DNA of 64,000 nt from Terriglobia bacterium (GTDB taxonomy: Bacteria; Acidobacteriota; Terriglobia; Acidiferrales; UBA7541), in assembly GCA_020072785.1 (NCBI GenBank), contig JAIQGG010000002.1, forward strand, positions 806,001 through 870,000. The letters run 5' to 3'. The notes beneath the pieces were generated by a model. That model was not told the origin of the DNA, did no database searches, and was given only the letters and a program-made list of their open reading frames with translations. Below, in pieces: positions 9,915-18,659 of the stretch (positions within the stretch are counted from its first letter, which is position 1; each line of letters starts with the position of its first letter). Made by a program: the position numbers and the translations under genes.

Positions 9915-10296
9915 CTGCCGGAAGCTCGTCCGTTCGATCGATCTGGAGTTCTGGTACCGGGAAAAACAGGGAGAAAGGGGCCCTGTATGTGAACGCGAGC
10001 AAGCCCGGTTGTGGTTGGGATTCTGTGGATTCTGATCGGTGTCGGTCATTGGAAACGCCCTGCGGCTGTATAAGCCGGCCCTGCGATAAGCAAACCCCCT
10101 TTCTTCGAGCCGTTAAACGGTTGACCGATTTGACCGTTAAACGCACCGCACTACCCGTAAGAAACCGCCCCGCAGAAGGATATCCCCCCCGACTATTTCG
10201 CATGCTCCGCGTCTATAAGCATATAGGGTGGAACATTTCCCAGGGTCCTGGCGTATGGTTCATTAGAAGCGACATTTGAGCCGCTGGGGGTTTCCT
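9915..10296. other. Intergenic region upstream of the MacA-like gene
   Basis: About 380 bases without a credible ORF. It holds the paired palindromes described at 10110-10143. An AT-rich stretch TATAAGCATATAGGG around 10213-10227 could contain the -10 element of the efflux operon, but the -35 is not clear. Confidence 0.5.
10110..10143. promoter_or_regulatory. Paired operator-like palindromes CCGTTAAACG
   Basis: CCGTTAAACGG (10110-10120) is a perfect 11-bp palindrome. Ten of its bases recur in the same orientation at 10134-10143, 24 bases downstream. Two TTGACC elements that could serve as -35 hexamers lie between or across the copies. The arrangement resembles a dimer-binding operator pair spaced by about two helical turns, upstream of the efflux operon. 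Confidence 0.4.
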
Positions 10297-11523
10297 ATGG
10301 CAGGCAACGGCAACGGAAACGGCAAGAACGGAAAAAAGCGCCGGCGGCGGATTATCTGGATTTCGGTGGCGGCCGCGGTGCTGATTGCCGGGGGCTACGG
10401 GGTGACCGCTGCCTTGCGCCCGAACCGCACGATTGACCCCTCGAAGCTGGCCGCGGTGGAACGCGGCGACCTGGCGCGGGTGGTGGTGGCCACGGGGAAG
10501 ATCCAGCCGCTGGCCAAGGTGGAGATCAAATCCAAGGCCAGCGGGATCGTGAAGCGCCTGTACGTGGATTATGGCGACCGGGTGAAGGCCGGGCAGGTGC
10601 TGGCGGAGCTGGACAAGGTGCAGCTGGAAGCCAATGTGCGCGAAGCCCAGGCCAATTTGCAGGTGGCCCAGGCGGCGCGGGATTCGGCAGTCTCCACTCT
10701 GGAGCGCAATAAGGTCGACGCCGAAGGCCCGGATGTGCCGTTCCTGAAGACCAACATGGAGCGCGCAGAGAAGATGTACAAGGACGGCCTGATCGCCAAG
10801 TCCTTCGTCGAGGATGCCGAGAAGAATTATCAGATGGCGCTGAACCACCAGATGAGCGCGCAGCGCACCCTGGCGGTTTCGCGCGCGGAGATCGCCAAGG
10901 CCGAGGCGCAGGTAGCGCAGACACGGGCGGCGCTGGAGCGGGTGGCCGAGGATCTGCGGAATTCGACGATCGTCAGCCCCATCGACGGAATCGTGCTGTC
11001 GCGCGACGTGCAGGTCGGCGACGCGGTCAGCTCCATCCTGGTCCTGGGCTCGCAGGCCACGCTGCTGCTGACCCTGGGGGACATCCGCGAGGTCTACGTG
11101 CAGGGCAAGGTGGACGAGGCGGATATCGGCAAGGTCTATCTGGATCAGCCCGCGCGCATCGTCGTGGAATCCTTCAAGGACAAAAAGTTCACCGGCAAGG
11201 TGACCAAGATTTCTCCCCTGGGCAAGGAGAAGGACAACGTGACCACCTTCGAAGTGCGCGTCTCCATCTCCAACCCCACCGGCGAGCTGAAGGCCAACAT
11301 GAGCGCCAACGCCGAGATCCTCCTCGAAGAAAAGAAGAACGTCCTCATGATTCCCGAAGCCGCGCTGATCTACGACAAGGAAAGAAAAGCCTCGGTGGAG
11401 ACGCCGGATGCCAAGGCGGATAACGGCAAGAAGAAAGTCCCGGTGCAGCTGGGGATCTCCAACGGCGTGAAAACGGAGATCGTGGCCGGGCTCAACGAGA
11501 AGCAGCAGGTCGTGCTGCAGTAG
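10297..11523 (+). CDS. MacA-like periplasmic adaptor (HlyD/RND membrane fusion protein)
   Basis: A 408-residue membrane fusion protein. A basic N-terminus and one membrane helix (residues 19-40) anchor it in the inner membrane. Then come a biotinyl-lipoyl-like hairpin (GKIQPLAKVEIKSKASG), a coiled-coil arm (about 100-220) and beta-barrel and membrane-proximal domains. It would link inner-membrane permeases to an outer-membrane channel. The ATG at 10297 is preceded by a G-rich stretch; a TTG at 10276 in the same frame is an alternative start. The next gene begins 21 bases downstream. Confidence 0.85.
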   Translation: MAGNGNGNGKNGKKRRRRIIWISVAAAVLIAGGYGVTAALRPNRTIDPSKLAAVERGDLARVVVATGKIQPLAKVEIKSKASGIVKRLYVDYGDRVKAGQVLAELDKVQLEANVREAQANLQVAQAARDSAVSTLERNKVDAEGPDVPFLKTNMERAEKMYKDGLIAKSFVEDAEKNYQMALNHQMSAQRTLAVSRAEIAKAEAQVAQTRAALERVAEDLRNSTIVSPIDGIVLSRDVQVGDAVSSILVLGSQATLLLTLGDIREVYVQGKVDEADIGKVYLDQPARIVVESFKDKKFTGKVTKISPLGKEKDNVTTFEVRVSISNPTGELKANMSANAEILLEEKKNVLMIPEAALIYDKERKASVETPDAKADNGKKKVPVQLGISNGVKTEIVAGLNEKQQVVLQ

Positions 11524-11544
11524 CGGCCGGAGGGAGCGAAAGTC

Positions 11545-12801
11545 ATGTCCTTCCTGGACCTGTTGCGGGACACCCTGGCGACGCTGTGGGCCCACAAGCG
11601 CCGCACGCTGCTGACCATGTTCGGCATCGCCTGGGGGATCATCTCCATCACCCTGATGGTGGCGGCCAGCGAGGGCCTGGGCGAGGGGATCCAGAAGCAG
11701 CAGGAAACGTTCGGCAAAGACGTAATGATCGTCTTTTCCGGGCGCACCAGCATGCAGGCCGGGGGAGCGCGGGCCGGACGCGTCGTGCGCTGGGGCGAAG
11801 ACGACTACGTGCAGGTGGCCGCGGAATCGCCGGCCTGCAAATACGTCATGCCCGAGCTGGGCAATGAGTTGCAGGTGCACAGCCTCTTCAACAGCGGAAC
11901 GATCCTCACGGTCGGCTCCCTGCCGGCCTTCCGTGAAATCCGCGGCGTCACCGTGGCCCAGGGCCGCTTCTACAACCAGCAGGACAACGAAGACGGCCGG
12001 CGCGTGGCCTTCCTCGGAAGCGACACCAAGAAGCAGCTCTTTGCCTCCCGCGAGGCCCTCGGCGCGACGATCTGGATGAACGGCATTCCCTACGTCGTGA
12101 TCGGGGTGATGAAGGCCAAGGACCAGGATTCCAGCTACGACGGCAGAGACGTGCGCAAAATTTTTATCCCCTTCAATGCCATGCGCCGGGATTTCCCGAA
12201 CAAGCCCCCGGCTGTCGAGCACACCGTGAACCGCCTGCTGGTGGCGCCCTGGTCGCTGGAGACCCACCTGGATTGCGTGCGGCAGCTGCGGCGCTCCCTG
12301 GGCCGCCTGCACGACTTTGACCCCCGCGACAAGGAAGCCGCGAGCATCTGGGACACCGTGAAAAATGCCCAGGCCAACCGCATGATCATCGTGGGCATGG
12401 AGATTTTCATGGGCGCGGTGGGCGTGGTCACCCTGTTTCTGGGCGGGCTGGGCGTGATGAACGTGATGCTGGTCTCCGTACGGGAGCGCACCCGGGAGAT
12501 CGGCGTGCGCATGGCCTTGGGCGCCACGCGGCGCTCCATCCTCCGCCAGTTCTTTTTGGAAACGGTCATCGTGGCCCTGCTGAGCGGCGGCACGGGCCTG
12601 GCCGTCTCCTACGGCTTTTGCGCGCTCGTGAATCTGCTGCCCATGCCGCCGTTTTTTGCGGGGCTCGTGGCAAGTTGGAAGCTCGCGGCGCTGTCGGTCA
12701 CGCTGCTGGGCGGCATCGCGGTTCTGTCCGGGGTCTATCCGGCGAACCGTGCGGCCTCGGTGGACCCCATCGAGGCGCTGCGCTTCGAGGCGGGAGGCTA
12801 G
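11545..12801 (+). CDS. MacB-like ABC transporter permease (first copy)
   Basis: A 418-residue permease with one N-terminal membrane helix (about 20-42), a large periplasmic MacB_PCD domain and three C-terminal helices of an FtsX domain. The motif REIGVRMALGAT after the second helix is typical of the family. There is no ATP-binding domain, unlike Escherichia coli MacB. The start is backed by GGAGGGAG. Its stop codon is immediately followed by the start of the second permease, so the two probably form a heterodimer served by an ATPase encoded elsewhere. Confidence 0.87.
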   Translation: MSFLDLLRDTLATLWAHKRRTLLTMFGIAWGIISITLMVAASEGLGEGIQKQQETFGKDVMIVFSGRTSMQAGGARAGRVVRWGEDDYVQVAAESPACKYVMPELGNELQVHSLFNSGTILTVGSLPAFREIRGVTVAQGRFYNQQDNEDGRRVAFLGSDTKKQLFASREALGATIWMNGIPYVVIGVMKAKDQDSSYDGRDVRKIFIPFNAMRRDFPNKPPAVEHTVNRLLVAPWSLETHLDCVRQLRRSLGRLHDFDPRDKEAASIWDTVKNAQANRMIIVGMEIFMGAVGVVTLFLGGLGVMNVMLVSVRERTREIGVRMALGATRRSILRQFFLETVIVALLSGGTGLAVSYGFCALVNLLPMPPFFAGLVASWKLAALSVTLLGGIAVLSGVYPANRAASVDPIEALRFEAGG

Positions 12802-14055
12802 ATGCTACTCGAGATCTTTCGCGAGGCCTGGGCCGCGCTGGGGCGCAATCCGGTGCGCAGCCTGCTGACTATGACCGGGATCGCCTGGGGCATCGTGGCG
12901 GTCACCCTGCTCCTGAGCTATGGCTCGGGTTTCCGCAGCGTGCTGATGTACACCTTCGAGGTCTTCGGCAAGGGCGCGGTAGTCTGCTGGCCGGGGACCA
13001 CCAGCGAGCAGGCCGGCGGCGAGCGCGCGGGCAAGGCCGTGCACTTCGAAAAAGAGGACGCGGAGTGGATCAAAGCGCAATCCCCGCTGGTGAAGCGCGT
13101 GACCCTGGAGACGGTGCGCTTCCGCGGCATCACCCACGAGGAGCGGCTTTCGGACACCGCGATCCGCGGCGTCTATCCCGAATACGGAGAGATGCGCAAC
13201 GAGGTCCCCGTGGAAGGGCGCTGGATTTCTCCGGAAGACGTCGCCGAGCGGCGTCGCGTGGTCTTTCTGGGCGCTATTCTGCGCAAGAAGCTCTTCAGCG
13301 GGACCCCGGCGGTCGGGGAGATGGTGCGCATCAACGGCGTGCGCTTCAACGTGATCGGCGCGATGGACACCAAGTTTTCCGACAGCAACTACTTCACCAG
13401 CGACGACGAATCGGCTTTCATTCCCTACACCGCGGCGGGCGACCTGTGGGACACCCGCTATGCCAGCGTGCTGCTGTTCGAGCCGGTGGCCCCGGTCTTC
13501 GAAGCGCAGGCCATGCAACAGGTGCGCGCGGCAGTGGCCACTCGCCAGCGCTTTTCCGCGAACGACAAGCGTGCCATCACCATGTACGGCCGGGAAGAGT
13601 TCAAGCCCATCTATGAAGGCATCACCCTGGGGATCGAGGCTCTGCTGTTTTTCGTGGGCGCGCTGACCTTGGGAATCGGCGGCGTGGGCGTGATGAATAT
13701 CATGCTGGTGTCGGTGGAGGAGCGCGTGCGCGAGATCGGCTTGCGGCGCGCCCTGGGCGCCAGACGCGCGCACATCCGCTGGCAATTCCTGATGGAAGCC
13801 CTGGTCATGACCCTGGCCGCCGGCGCCATCGGAATGCTGCTCTCCGCCGCCATCACCTCCTCGATCGGGACGCTGCCGTTCCTGGGGCCGGCCTACGAAG
13901 ACGATTCCGGAAAAGTGGACATCCACCTCACGCTGTCCGTGGCCACCATGCTGCTCTCCACCGGAATTCTCGTGGTGGTCGGTGTGCTCAGCGGCTGGCT
14001 GCCCGCTATGCAGGCCGCCAAGCTCGACCCCGTGGAAGCCCTGCGCTACGAGTAG
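12802..14055 (+). CDS. MacB-like ABC transporter permease (second copy)
   Basis: A 417-residue paralogue of the preceding gene with the same plan: N-terminal helix, MacB_PCD periplasmic domain and FtsX domain with REIGLRRALGAR. It starts at the base after the stop of the first copy, so translation is probably coupled. With the MacA-like adaptor it makes a three-gene efflux operon that lacks its own nucleotide-binding subunit. The substrate is unknown: macrolides, peptides and lipids are all transported by relatives. Confidence 0.87.
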   Translation: MLLEIFREAWAALGRNPVRSLLTMTGIAWGIVAVTLLLSYGSGFRSVLMYTFEVFGKGAVVCWPGTTSEQAGGERAGKAVHFEKEDAEWIKAQSPLVKRVTLETVRFRGITHEERLSDTAIRGVYPEYGEMRNEVPVEGRWISPEDVAERRRVVFLGAILRKKLFSGTPAVGEMVRINGVRFNVIGAMDTKFSDSNYFTSDDESAFIPYTAAGDLWDTRYASVLLFEPVAPVFEAQAMQQVRAAVATRQRFSANDKRAITMYGREEFKPIYEGITLGIEALLFFVGALTLGIGGVGVMNIMLVSVEERVREIGLRRALGARRAHIRWQFLMEALVMTLAAGAIGMLLSAAITSSIGTLPFLGPAYEDDSGKVDIHLTLSVATMLLSTGILVVVGVLSGWLPAMQAAKLDPVEALRYE

Positions 14056-14072
14056 GCCCTTCGGAAAGAATA

Positions 14073-14121
14073 GCCACGGAGAGCGAAAAATAATTTGCTC
14101 TCTTCTCTGTGCCTCTGTGGC
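14073..14121. terminator. Hairpin between convergent genes
   Basis: GAGAGC (14079-14084) pairs with GCTCTC (14097-14102), with an outer GCCAC/GTGGC pair (14073-14077 with 14117-14121). It separates the second permease from the convergent thioredoxin gene. The right arm (CTGTGCCTCTGTGGC) resembles the degenerate CAGAG-type intergenic repeat also seen near 31.1 kb. Confidence 0.45.
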
Positions 14122-14138
14122 AGATTTTCTTCTACTCG

Positions 14139-14666
14139 TTAGGGCTGGCCGAGCAGGGCGTCGAAGTAAGCGAGCATTTCCGGGGAGTCCCACTTCTGCG
14201 GGCCGATAATCTTGCGGGCGATTCTGCCGTGGCGGTCCACCACGTAGGTTTCCGGATACATCGAGGTGCCGTAATCGAGCGGAATCTGCTTGGAGGGATC
14301 GCGGAAGGTGGGGAAGACCACCCCCTGCTGCCGGAGAAAGCTCTGGTAGGCCGCCTCGTCCTCGTCCACGCTCACGCCCAGGACCACGCCTCCGCGCGAC
14401 GCGATGTGTTCTTGCAAGAGGTTGAGCGCGGGAGTCTCTTCGACGCACGGCGGGCACCAGGTGGCCCAGAAATTCACCACCACCACCTTGCCGCGCAGAT
14501 CCGAGAGGTGCAGCTCCTTCTTGTCCATCGTCAGCGCGAAATCCGGAGCTTTTTTTCCGGCAACCGAGGCTTCTCCCTGGCGATAGAGAGGCCGGACGAA
14601 GGCAAGAAGCAGAAGAGCGGCGAGCGCAAGGCCGCCCCAGGCGAAGAGTTTCCGCATGAATTCCAT
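14139..14666 (-). CDS. TlpA/ResA-type thiol-disulfide oxidoreductase
   Basis: A 175-residue membrane-anchored thioredoxin-fold protein. One N-terminal helix (about 8-24) holds it in the periplasm. The active site is WCPPC with cysteines at 71 and 74, and the cis-proline loop MYPETYVVD lies near residue 137. Proteins of this type keep periplasmic thiols reduced, for example during cytochrome c maturation. A TATTAT box ends eight bases before the ATG and there is no ribosome binding site, so the message may be almost leaderless. MRKLF, three codons later, is an alternative start. Confidence 0.87.
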   Translation of the reverse strand: MEFMRKLFAWGGLALAALLLLAFVRPLYRQGEASVAGKKAPDFALTMDKKELHLSDLRGKVVVVNFWATWCPPCVEETPALNLLQEHIASRGGVVLGVSVDEDEAAYQSFLRQQGVVFPTFRDPSKQIPLDYGTSMYPETYVVDRHGRIARKIIGPQKWDSPEMLAYFDALLGQP

Positions 14667-14726
14667 CGAGTGCTATAATACAACTTCTGCCCCGGACCGG
14701 GAAACGGTCCTTTACTCCTTACAGCG

Positions 14727-15809
14727 ATGCCAAGAGACTTCTCCAACGGTCCTGCTGCCTGCGCACCTCTTTCCGCGGCCGTAGGCGCGCCAATCTGCGC
14801 CATTGTCCCGGCGCGCAATGAAGAAGCGATCCTCGCCGCGTGCGTCGCGTCGCTGGCGCGCCAGCCGGAGATCGGCGAAATCATCGTGGTGAACGACGAA
14901 TCCACGGACGGCACCGCGGCGCTTCTGCGCCGCTTGCAGGAGACGATTCCGCGCTTGCGCGTTGTCGAGTCGCCGGGCGTGCCGCCCGGCTGGGTGGGAA
15001 AGAACCACGCAGTCTGGCTGGGCGCGCAGCAGGCCCGTCTGCCGTGGCTGCTCTTCACGGATGCCGATGCCGAGCATCTGGCGGGAGCGGCTGCGCGCGC
15101 CCTGCACCTGGCGCAAGAGCACGATGCCGCGCTGGTCTCCTTTTCCCCGCAGCAGGCGACCGAGGCATGGTGGGAGAAGGCGCTCATTCCCTTCATCTAT
15201 TGCCGGCTGGCGCGGCGCTTCTCCTACGCGGCCGTGAACGATGCGGCGGCGCCCGCGGCCGCGGCCAACGGCCAATATCTGCTGCTCTGCCGCGCGGCCT
15301 ACGATGCCGTGGGAGGCCACCGCGCTGTGGCGGGAGAGATTCTGGAGGACGTGGCGCTGGCCGGGCGCGTGAAGGGCGCGGGCTTCCGGCTGTGGTTCGG
15401 GCCGGGCCAGGGCGTGGTGCGCGTGCGCATGTACCGCAGCTTCGGCGCCATGTGGGAAGGGTGGCGGAAGAACCTCTTCCAGTTGATGGGCGGCAACGCC
15501 GCGGGGATGCGGCGGGAGCTGCTGACGGCCGTGCCGTGGATTCCCGGCGTGTTGCTGCTCGCGGGCCTGGCGTGGCCCGTGAGTGCGCTGGCGGGGCTGC
15601 TTCTGCTCCTGCTGCGCCACGCCACCTATGCCGCGGCTTTGGCGCGTAACCATTTCCCGGTTTCTCGAATCCTTTATTACGTGCCCGCCGTCCTAATGTA
15701 TGCCGCCGTGCTGGCCGCTTCCTGGATCAGCCATGCGCGGGGCCGGGTTAGCTGGAAGGGCCGGGAATATCCGGTGGGCACGCCGGCGGCGGAGGGTCAG
15801 GGACGCTGA
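14727..15809 (+). CDS. Family 2 glycosyltransferase, HpnB/CrtQ-like
   Basis: A 360-residue membrane glycosyltransferase. An N-terminal GT-A domain carries the nucleotide-sugar motif VNDEST (about 55-60) and the DAD metal site (112-114); three or so C-terminal helices follow (about 270-340). The pattern resembles carotenoid and hopanoid-associated glycosyltransferases, so a polyprenoid or lipid acceptor is inferred. The TGA overlaps the ATG of the first pterin synthase by one base, which places it at the head of that operon. A TATAAT at 14674-14679 lies about 50 bases upstream. Confidence 0.8.
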   Translation: MPRDFSNGPAACAPLSAAVGAPICAIVPARNEEAILAACVASLARQPEIGEIIVVNDESTDGTAALLRRLQETIPRLRVVESPGVPPGWVGKNHAVWLGAQQARLPWLLFTDADAEHLAGAAARALHLAQEHDAALVSFSPQQATEAWWEKALIPFIYCRLARRFSYAAVNDAAAPAAAANGQYLLLCRAAYDAVGGHRAVAGEILEDVALAGRVKGAGFRLWFGPGQGVVRVRMYRSFGAMWEGWRKNLFQLMGGNAAGMRRELLTAVPWIPGVLLLAGLAWPVSALAGLLLLLLRHATYAAALARNHFPVSRILYYVPAVLMYAAVLAASWISHARGRVSWKGREYPVGTPAAEGQGR

Positions 15810-16231
15810 TGGTCACGATCACGCGCAAGATCGAGTTCGCCGCCTCGCACCGGTATCACAACCCGGCATTCTCCGAGGAAGAGAACCGCCGCGTCTTCGG
15901 CAAGTGCAATAATCCGCACGGGCACGGCCACAATTACACGCTGGAAGTGACCGTGGCGGGGGAGCCGGACCCGGTGACGGGAATGGTCCTGGACTTGAAG
16001 GAGCTGAAGGATCTGCTGGAGCGGGAAGTGATGCAGCGCATGGACCACCGCCACTTGAATTTCGAAGTGCCGGAACTGGCCGGGAAAATTCCCACCTGCG
16101 AGAATGTCGCGCGGGTGATCTGGGACCTGCTGGAGCCGAAGATCACGCAGGGGCGGCTGCACCGCATCCGGCTGCATGAGTCGGCGGACCTTTTCGTGGA
16201 TTGCTACCGCCACGGAGCGCTGCGCGCATGA
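15809..16231 (+). CDS. 6-pyruvoyl/6-carboxy-tetrahydropterin synthase family protein (first copy)
   Basis: A 140-residue T-fold enzyme acting on dihydroneopterin triphosphate, the product of FolE encoded two genes downstream. The zinc histidines are H14, H39 and H41, and the catalytic cysteine is C33. The spacing C-x5-HGH matches mammalian-type 6-pyruvoyl tetrahydropterin synthase, not the C-x3-HGH of E. coli QueD. The product may therefore be a tetrahydropterin instead of the queuosine precursor. It overlaps the upstream glycosyltransferase by one base and the second copy by four bases (ATGA). Confidence 0.85.
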   Translation: MVTITRKIEFAASHRYHNPAFSEEENRRVFGKCNNPHGHGHNYTLEVTVAGEPDPVTGMVLDLKELKDLLEREVMQRMDHRHLNFEVPELAGKIPTCENVARVIWDLLEPKITQGRLHRIRLHESADLFVDCYRHGALRA

Positions 16232-16671
16232 GCTTCGCCCCAAAAACCATCGGACTTGGCGAGCTGAAGTTCGAGCTGTGCCGCAGGTACCGTTTTGCGG
16301 CGTCGCACCGCCTGCACAGCGCCCGGTTGAGCACGGAAGAGAACCAGCGGGTGTACGGCAAGTGCAACAACCCCTACGGCCACGGACACAATTATGTGCT
16401 GGAAGTGAGCGTGTCCGGCGCGGTGGACCCGGCGACGGGCATGATCGCGAATCTCACCGAGCTGGACGGCTACGTCGCGCGCCAGGTGCTGCAGGCGTTC
16501 GATCACCGCAACCTGAACGAAGAGGTTGCGGCGTTCCGCGGCGTGGTGCCGACGACGGAAAACCTGTGCGTGGAGATTTACGCGCGGCTGCAGGGGTTCC
16601 CGGCCGCGCGCCTCGAGCGCGTGCGCGTCGAGGAGACGGGCAACAACAGTTTTGAGTATGCTGGAGAATGA
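16228..16671 (+). CDS. 6-pyruvoyl/6-carboxy-tetrahydropterin synthase family protein (second copy)
   Basis: A 147-residue paralogue of the preceding enzyme with H27, C46, H52 and H54 in the same C-x5-HGH arrangement ([11 protein letters not shown]). The tandem copies are clearly related but diverged, for instance in the loop before the zinc histidines. They could form a hetero-oligomer or divide queuosine and tetrahydropterin duties. The start is the ATG in the ATGA overlap with the first copy. folE follows 13 bases later. Confidence 0.85.
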   Translation: MSFAPKTIGLGELKFELCRRYRFAASHRLHSARLSTEENQRVYGKCNNPYGHGHNYVLEVSVSGAVDPATGMIANLTELDGYVARQVLQAFDHRNLNEEVAAFRGVVPTTENLCVEIYARLQGFPAARLERVRVEETGNNSFEYAGE

Positions 16672-16684
16672 AAGGGAGCGCGTC

Positions 16685-17287
16685 ATGGCCAAACAGGCTG
16701 CGGAAATTCTGCTGAACGAGAAGAAGGGCGAGACCATCGCCGACCTCGTGCGCCGCATGCTGGTCCTGGTGGGCGAGGACCCCGAGCGCGAGGGGCTGCA
16801 CAAGACCCCGGAGCGCTTCGAGAAGGCGCTGCGCTTTCTCACCAGTGGCTATCACATGAACGCGGACCAGGTGCTGAACGGGGCCACCTTCGCCGTATGC
16901 TACGACGAGATGGTGGTGGTGAAGGACATCGAGTTCTTCAGCCTCTGCGAGCACCACCTGCTGCCGTTCTTCGGGAAGTGCCACGTGGCCTACCTCCCGA
17001 GCAAGCGCGTGATCGGACTCAGCAAGGTGGCGCGCCTGGTCAACATGTTCGCCCGGCGCCTGCAGATCCAGGAGCGCCTGACCAGCCAGATCGCCCAGGC
17101 CATCCAGGAGAAGATCAGCCCGGAAGGCGTGGGTGTGATCATCGAAGCGCGGCATTTGTGCATGCAGATGCGCGGCGTCGAAAAACAGCACGGCCAGGCG
17201 GTGACCAGCGCCATGCTCGGCGCCTTCCGCACCAGCAAGCAGACCCGCGACGAATTCCTCTCCCTGGCGCACACCCGGCGGCGCTGA
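16685..17287 (+). CDS. folE: GTP cyclohydrolase I
   Basis: A 200-residue cytosolic enzyme converting GTP to 7,8-dihydroneopterin triphosphate, the entry point of folate, tetrahydropterin and queuosine synthesis. The zinc ligands are present: C88 and H91 in CEHH, and C159 in RHLCMQMRG. Length and the EGLHKTPER motif fit the FolE family. The start at MAKQ is preferred because GGGAG lies in front of it; an upstream ATG at 16658 is in frame but overlaps the pterin synthase. It closes the glycosyltransferase-PTPS-PTPS-folE operon. Confidence 0.95.
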   Translation: MAKQAAEILLNEKKGETIADLVRRMLVLVGEDPEREGLHKTPERFEKALRFLTSGYHMNADQVLNGATFAVCYDEMVVVKDIEFFSLCEHHLLPFFGKCHVAYLPSKRVIGLSKVARLVNMFARRLQIQERLTSQIAQAIQEKISPEGVGVIIEARHLCMQMRGVEKQHGQAVTSAMLGAFRTSKQTRDEFLSLAHTRRR

Positions 17288-17513
17288 GCGCCCAGTATGT
17301 TAGGCGCTTCTCTTCATCCGAAGCTGTCCGGCGGTTCCATTCCGCCCGGGAACTCCCCTCCGGAGTTGAGCCGCCCCCGGATGCCCTGGGCCGGCTGCTC
17401 ACAAACCGGCGTGATTTGGGTCACAGCAAAGGAAAATGCCGATTTGCTAGTCTGAGTGTGAATTGTGGCTCTTTCGCTAGCCTTTCGTCTGCAGCCCGGT
17501 CAGGGAGGCAGGT

Positions 17514-18629
17514 ATGCCCGAAACAAATCAGAAAGCCAGGACGCAGGAAGTGCTGGGGCTTGCGGACATCCGCATCAATGGAGACCGCCCCTGGGATATC
17601 GCGGTCCACGACGACCGCTTTTATCGAGTGGTGCCGCAGAGAGGCTCCCTGGGACTGGGCGAATCCTATATGGACGCCTGGTGGGATTGTCCGGAGTTGG
17701 ACCAGATGTTCTGCAGGATCTTCACGGCCGATCTGGAACGGAAAGTGCCCTTCGGCTGGCAACTCGCCTTGTCTTATCTCAAGGCTTTCTTTCTCAACCT
17801 GCAAATAAAAGCCAGAGCTTCCGGCAATGTGAAAAGGCACTACGACATCGGGAACGACTTATACACGCGCATGCTGGACCAGCGCATGGTTTATTCGTGT
17901 GCCAACTGGGAGCGGGCTTCCAGCTTGGACGAAGCTCAGGAAAACAACCTGCACTTCGTTTGCCGGAAGCTGAATCTGCGGCCGAATTCGCAAGTCCTCG
18001 ATATCGGCTGTGGTTGGGGAAGTTTTGCGAAATTTGCGGCGGAGAAATACGGGGCTAAGGTTCTGGGGATCACCCTTTCCGAGAATCAGCTTCAACTGGC
18101 TCGGCAGAACTGCAAGGGCCTGCCGGTTGAAATTCGGCTGCAGGATTACCGCGATCTCCGCGGACAGTTTGACCATATCGTATCGCTCGGGATGTTCGAA
18201 CACGTCGGCTACAAGAACTACCGGACCTATATGGAGATTGCGCATCGCTGTTTGAAAAAGGACGGGCTCTTTGTCCTGGGCACTATCGGCACAAACCTCT
18301 CCACCCGCTCGATGGATCCCTGGATGGATAGGTATATTTTCCCGAACGCGTTGCTGCCGTCCATGAAGCAGATCGGGGCCTCGATCGACGGACTATTTAT
18401 CGTCGAGGAACTGCAGAATTGGGGGCACTACTACGACAAGACGCTGATGGCCTGGTTCCACAATTTCCAGGAACACTGGGGCGCGCTCGCGTCCCACTAT
18501 GGCGAGCGATTCCACAGAATGTGGAAATATTATCTGCTGGCAAGCGCGGGGTACTTTCGTTCCCGGAGAATTCAGCGATGGCAGTTCCTGTTTGCCCCCA
18601 CAGGACCGTCAGCACCCTCAGCCAGCTAG
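17514..18629 (+). CDS. cfa: Cyclopropane-fatty-acyl-phospholipid synthase family methyltransferase
   Basis: A 371-residue SAM-dependent enzyme that methylenates double bonds of membrane phospholipid acyl chains. The family signature HYDIGNDLY (109-117) is followed by the SAM motif VLDIGCGWGS (161-170) and the C-terminal block WGHYYDKTLMAW. Length fits E. coli Cfa (382). GGGAGG lies in front of the start. It stands alone, with 226 bases to the previous gene, so it probably has its own promoter in that gap. No terminator is evident behind it. Confidence 0.92.
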   Translation: MPETNQKARTQEVLGLADIRINGDRPWDIAVHDDRFYRVVPQRGSLGLGESYMDAWWDCPELDQMFCRIFTADLERKVPFGWQLALSYLKAFFLNLQIKARASGNVKRHYDIGNDLYTRMLDQRMVYSCANWERASSLDEAQENNLHFVCRKLNLRPNSQVLDIGCGWGSFAKFAAEKYGAKVLGITLSENQLQLARQNCKGLPVEIRLQDYRDLRGQFDHIVSLGMFEHVGYKNYRTYMEIAHRCLKKDGLFVLGTIGTNLSTRSMDPWMDRYIFPNALLPSMKQIGASIDGLFIVEELQNWGHYYDKTLMAWFHNFQEHWGALASHYGERFHRMWKYYLLASAGYFRSRRIQRWQFLFAPTGPSAPSAS

Positions 18630-18659
18630 GGCTGCGCCGGGACGCCGGTTCCCAATCGA

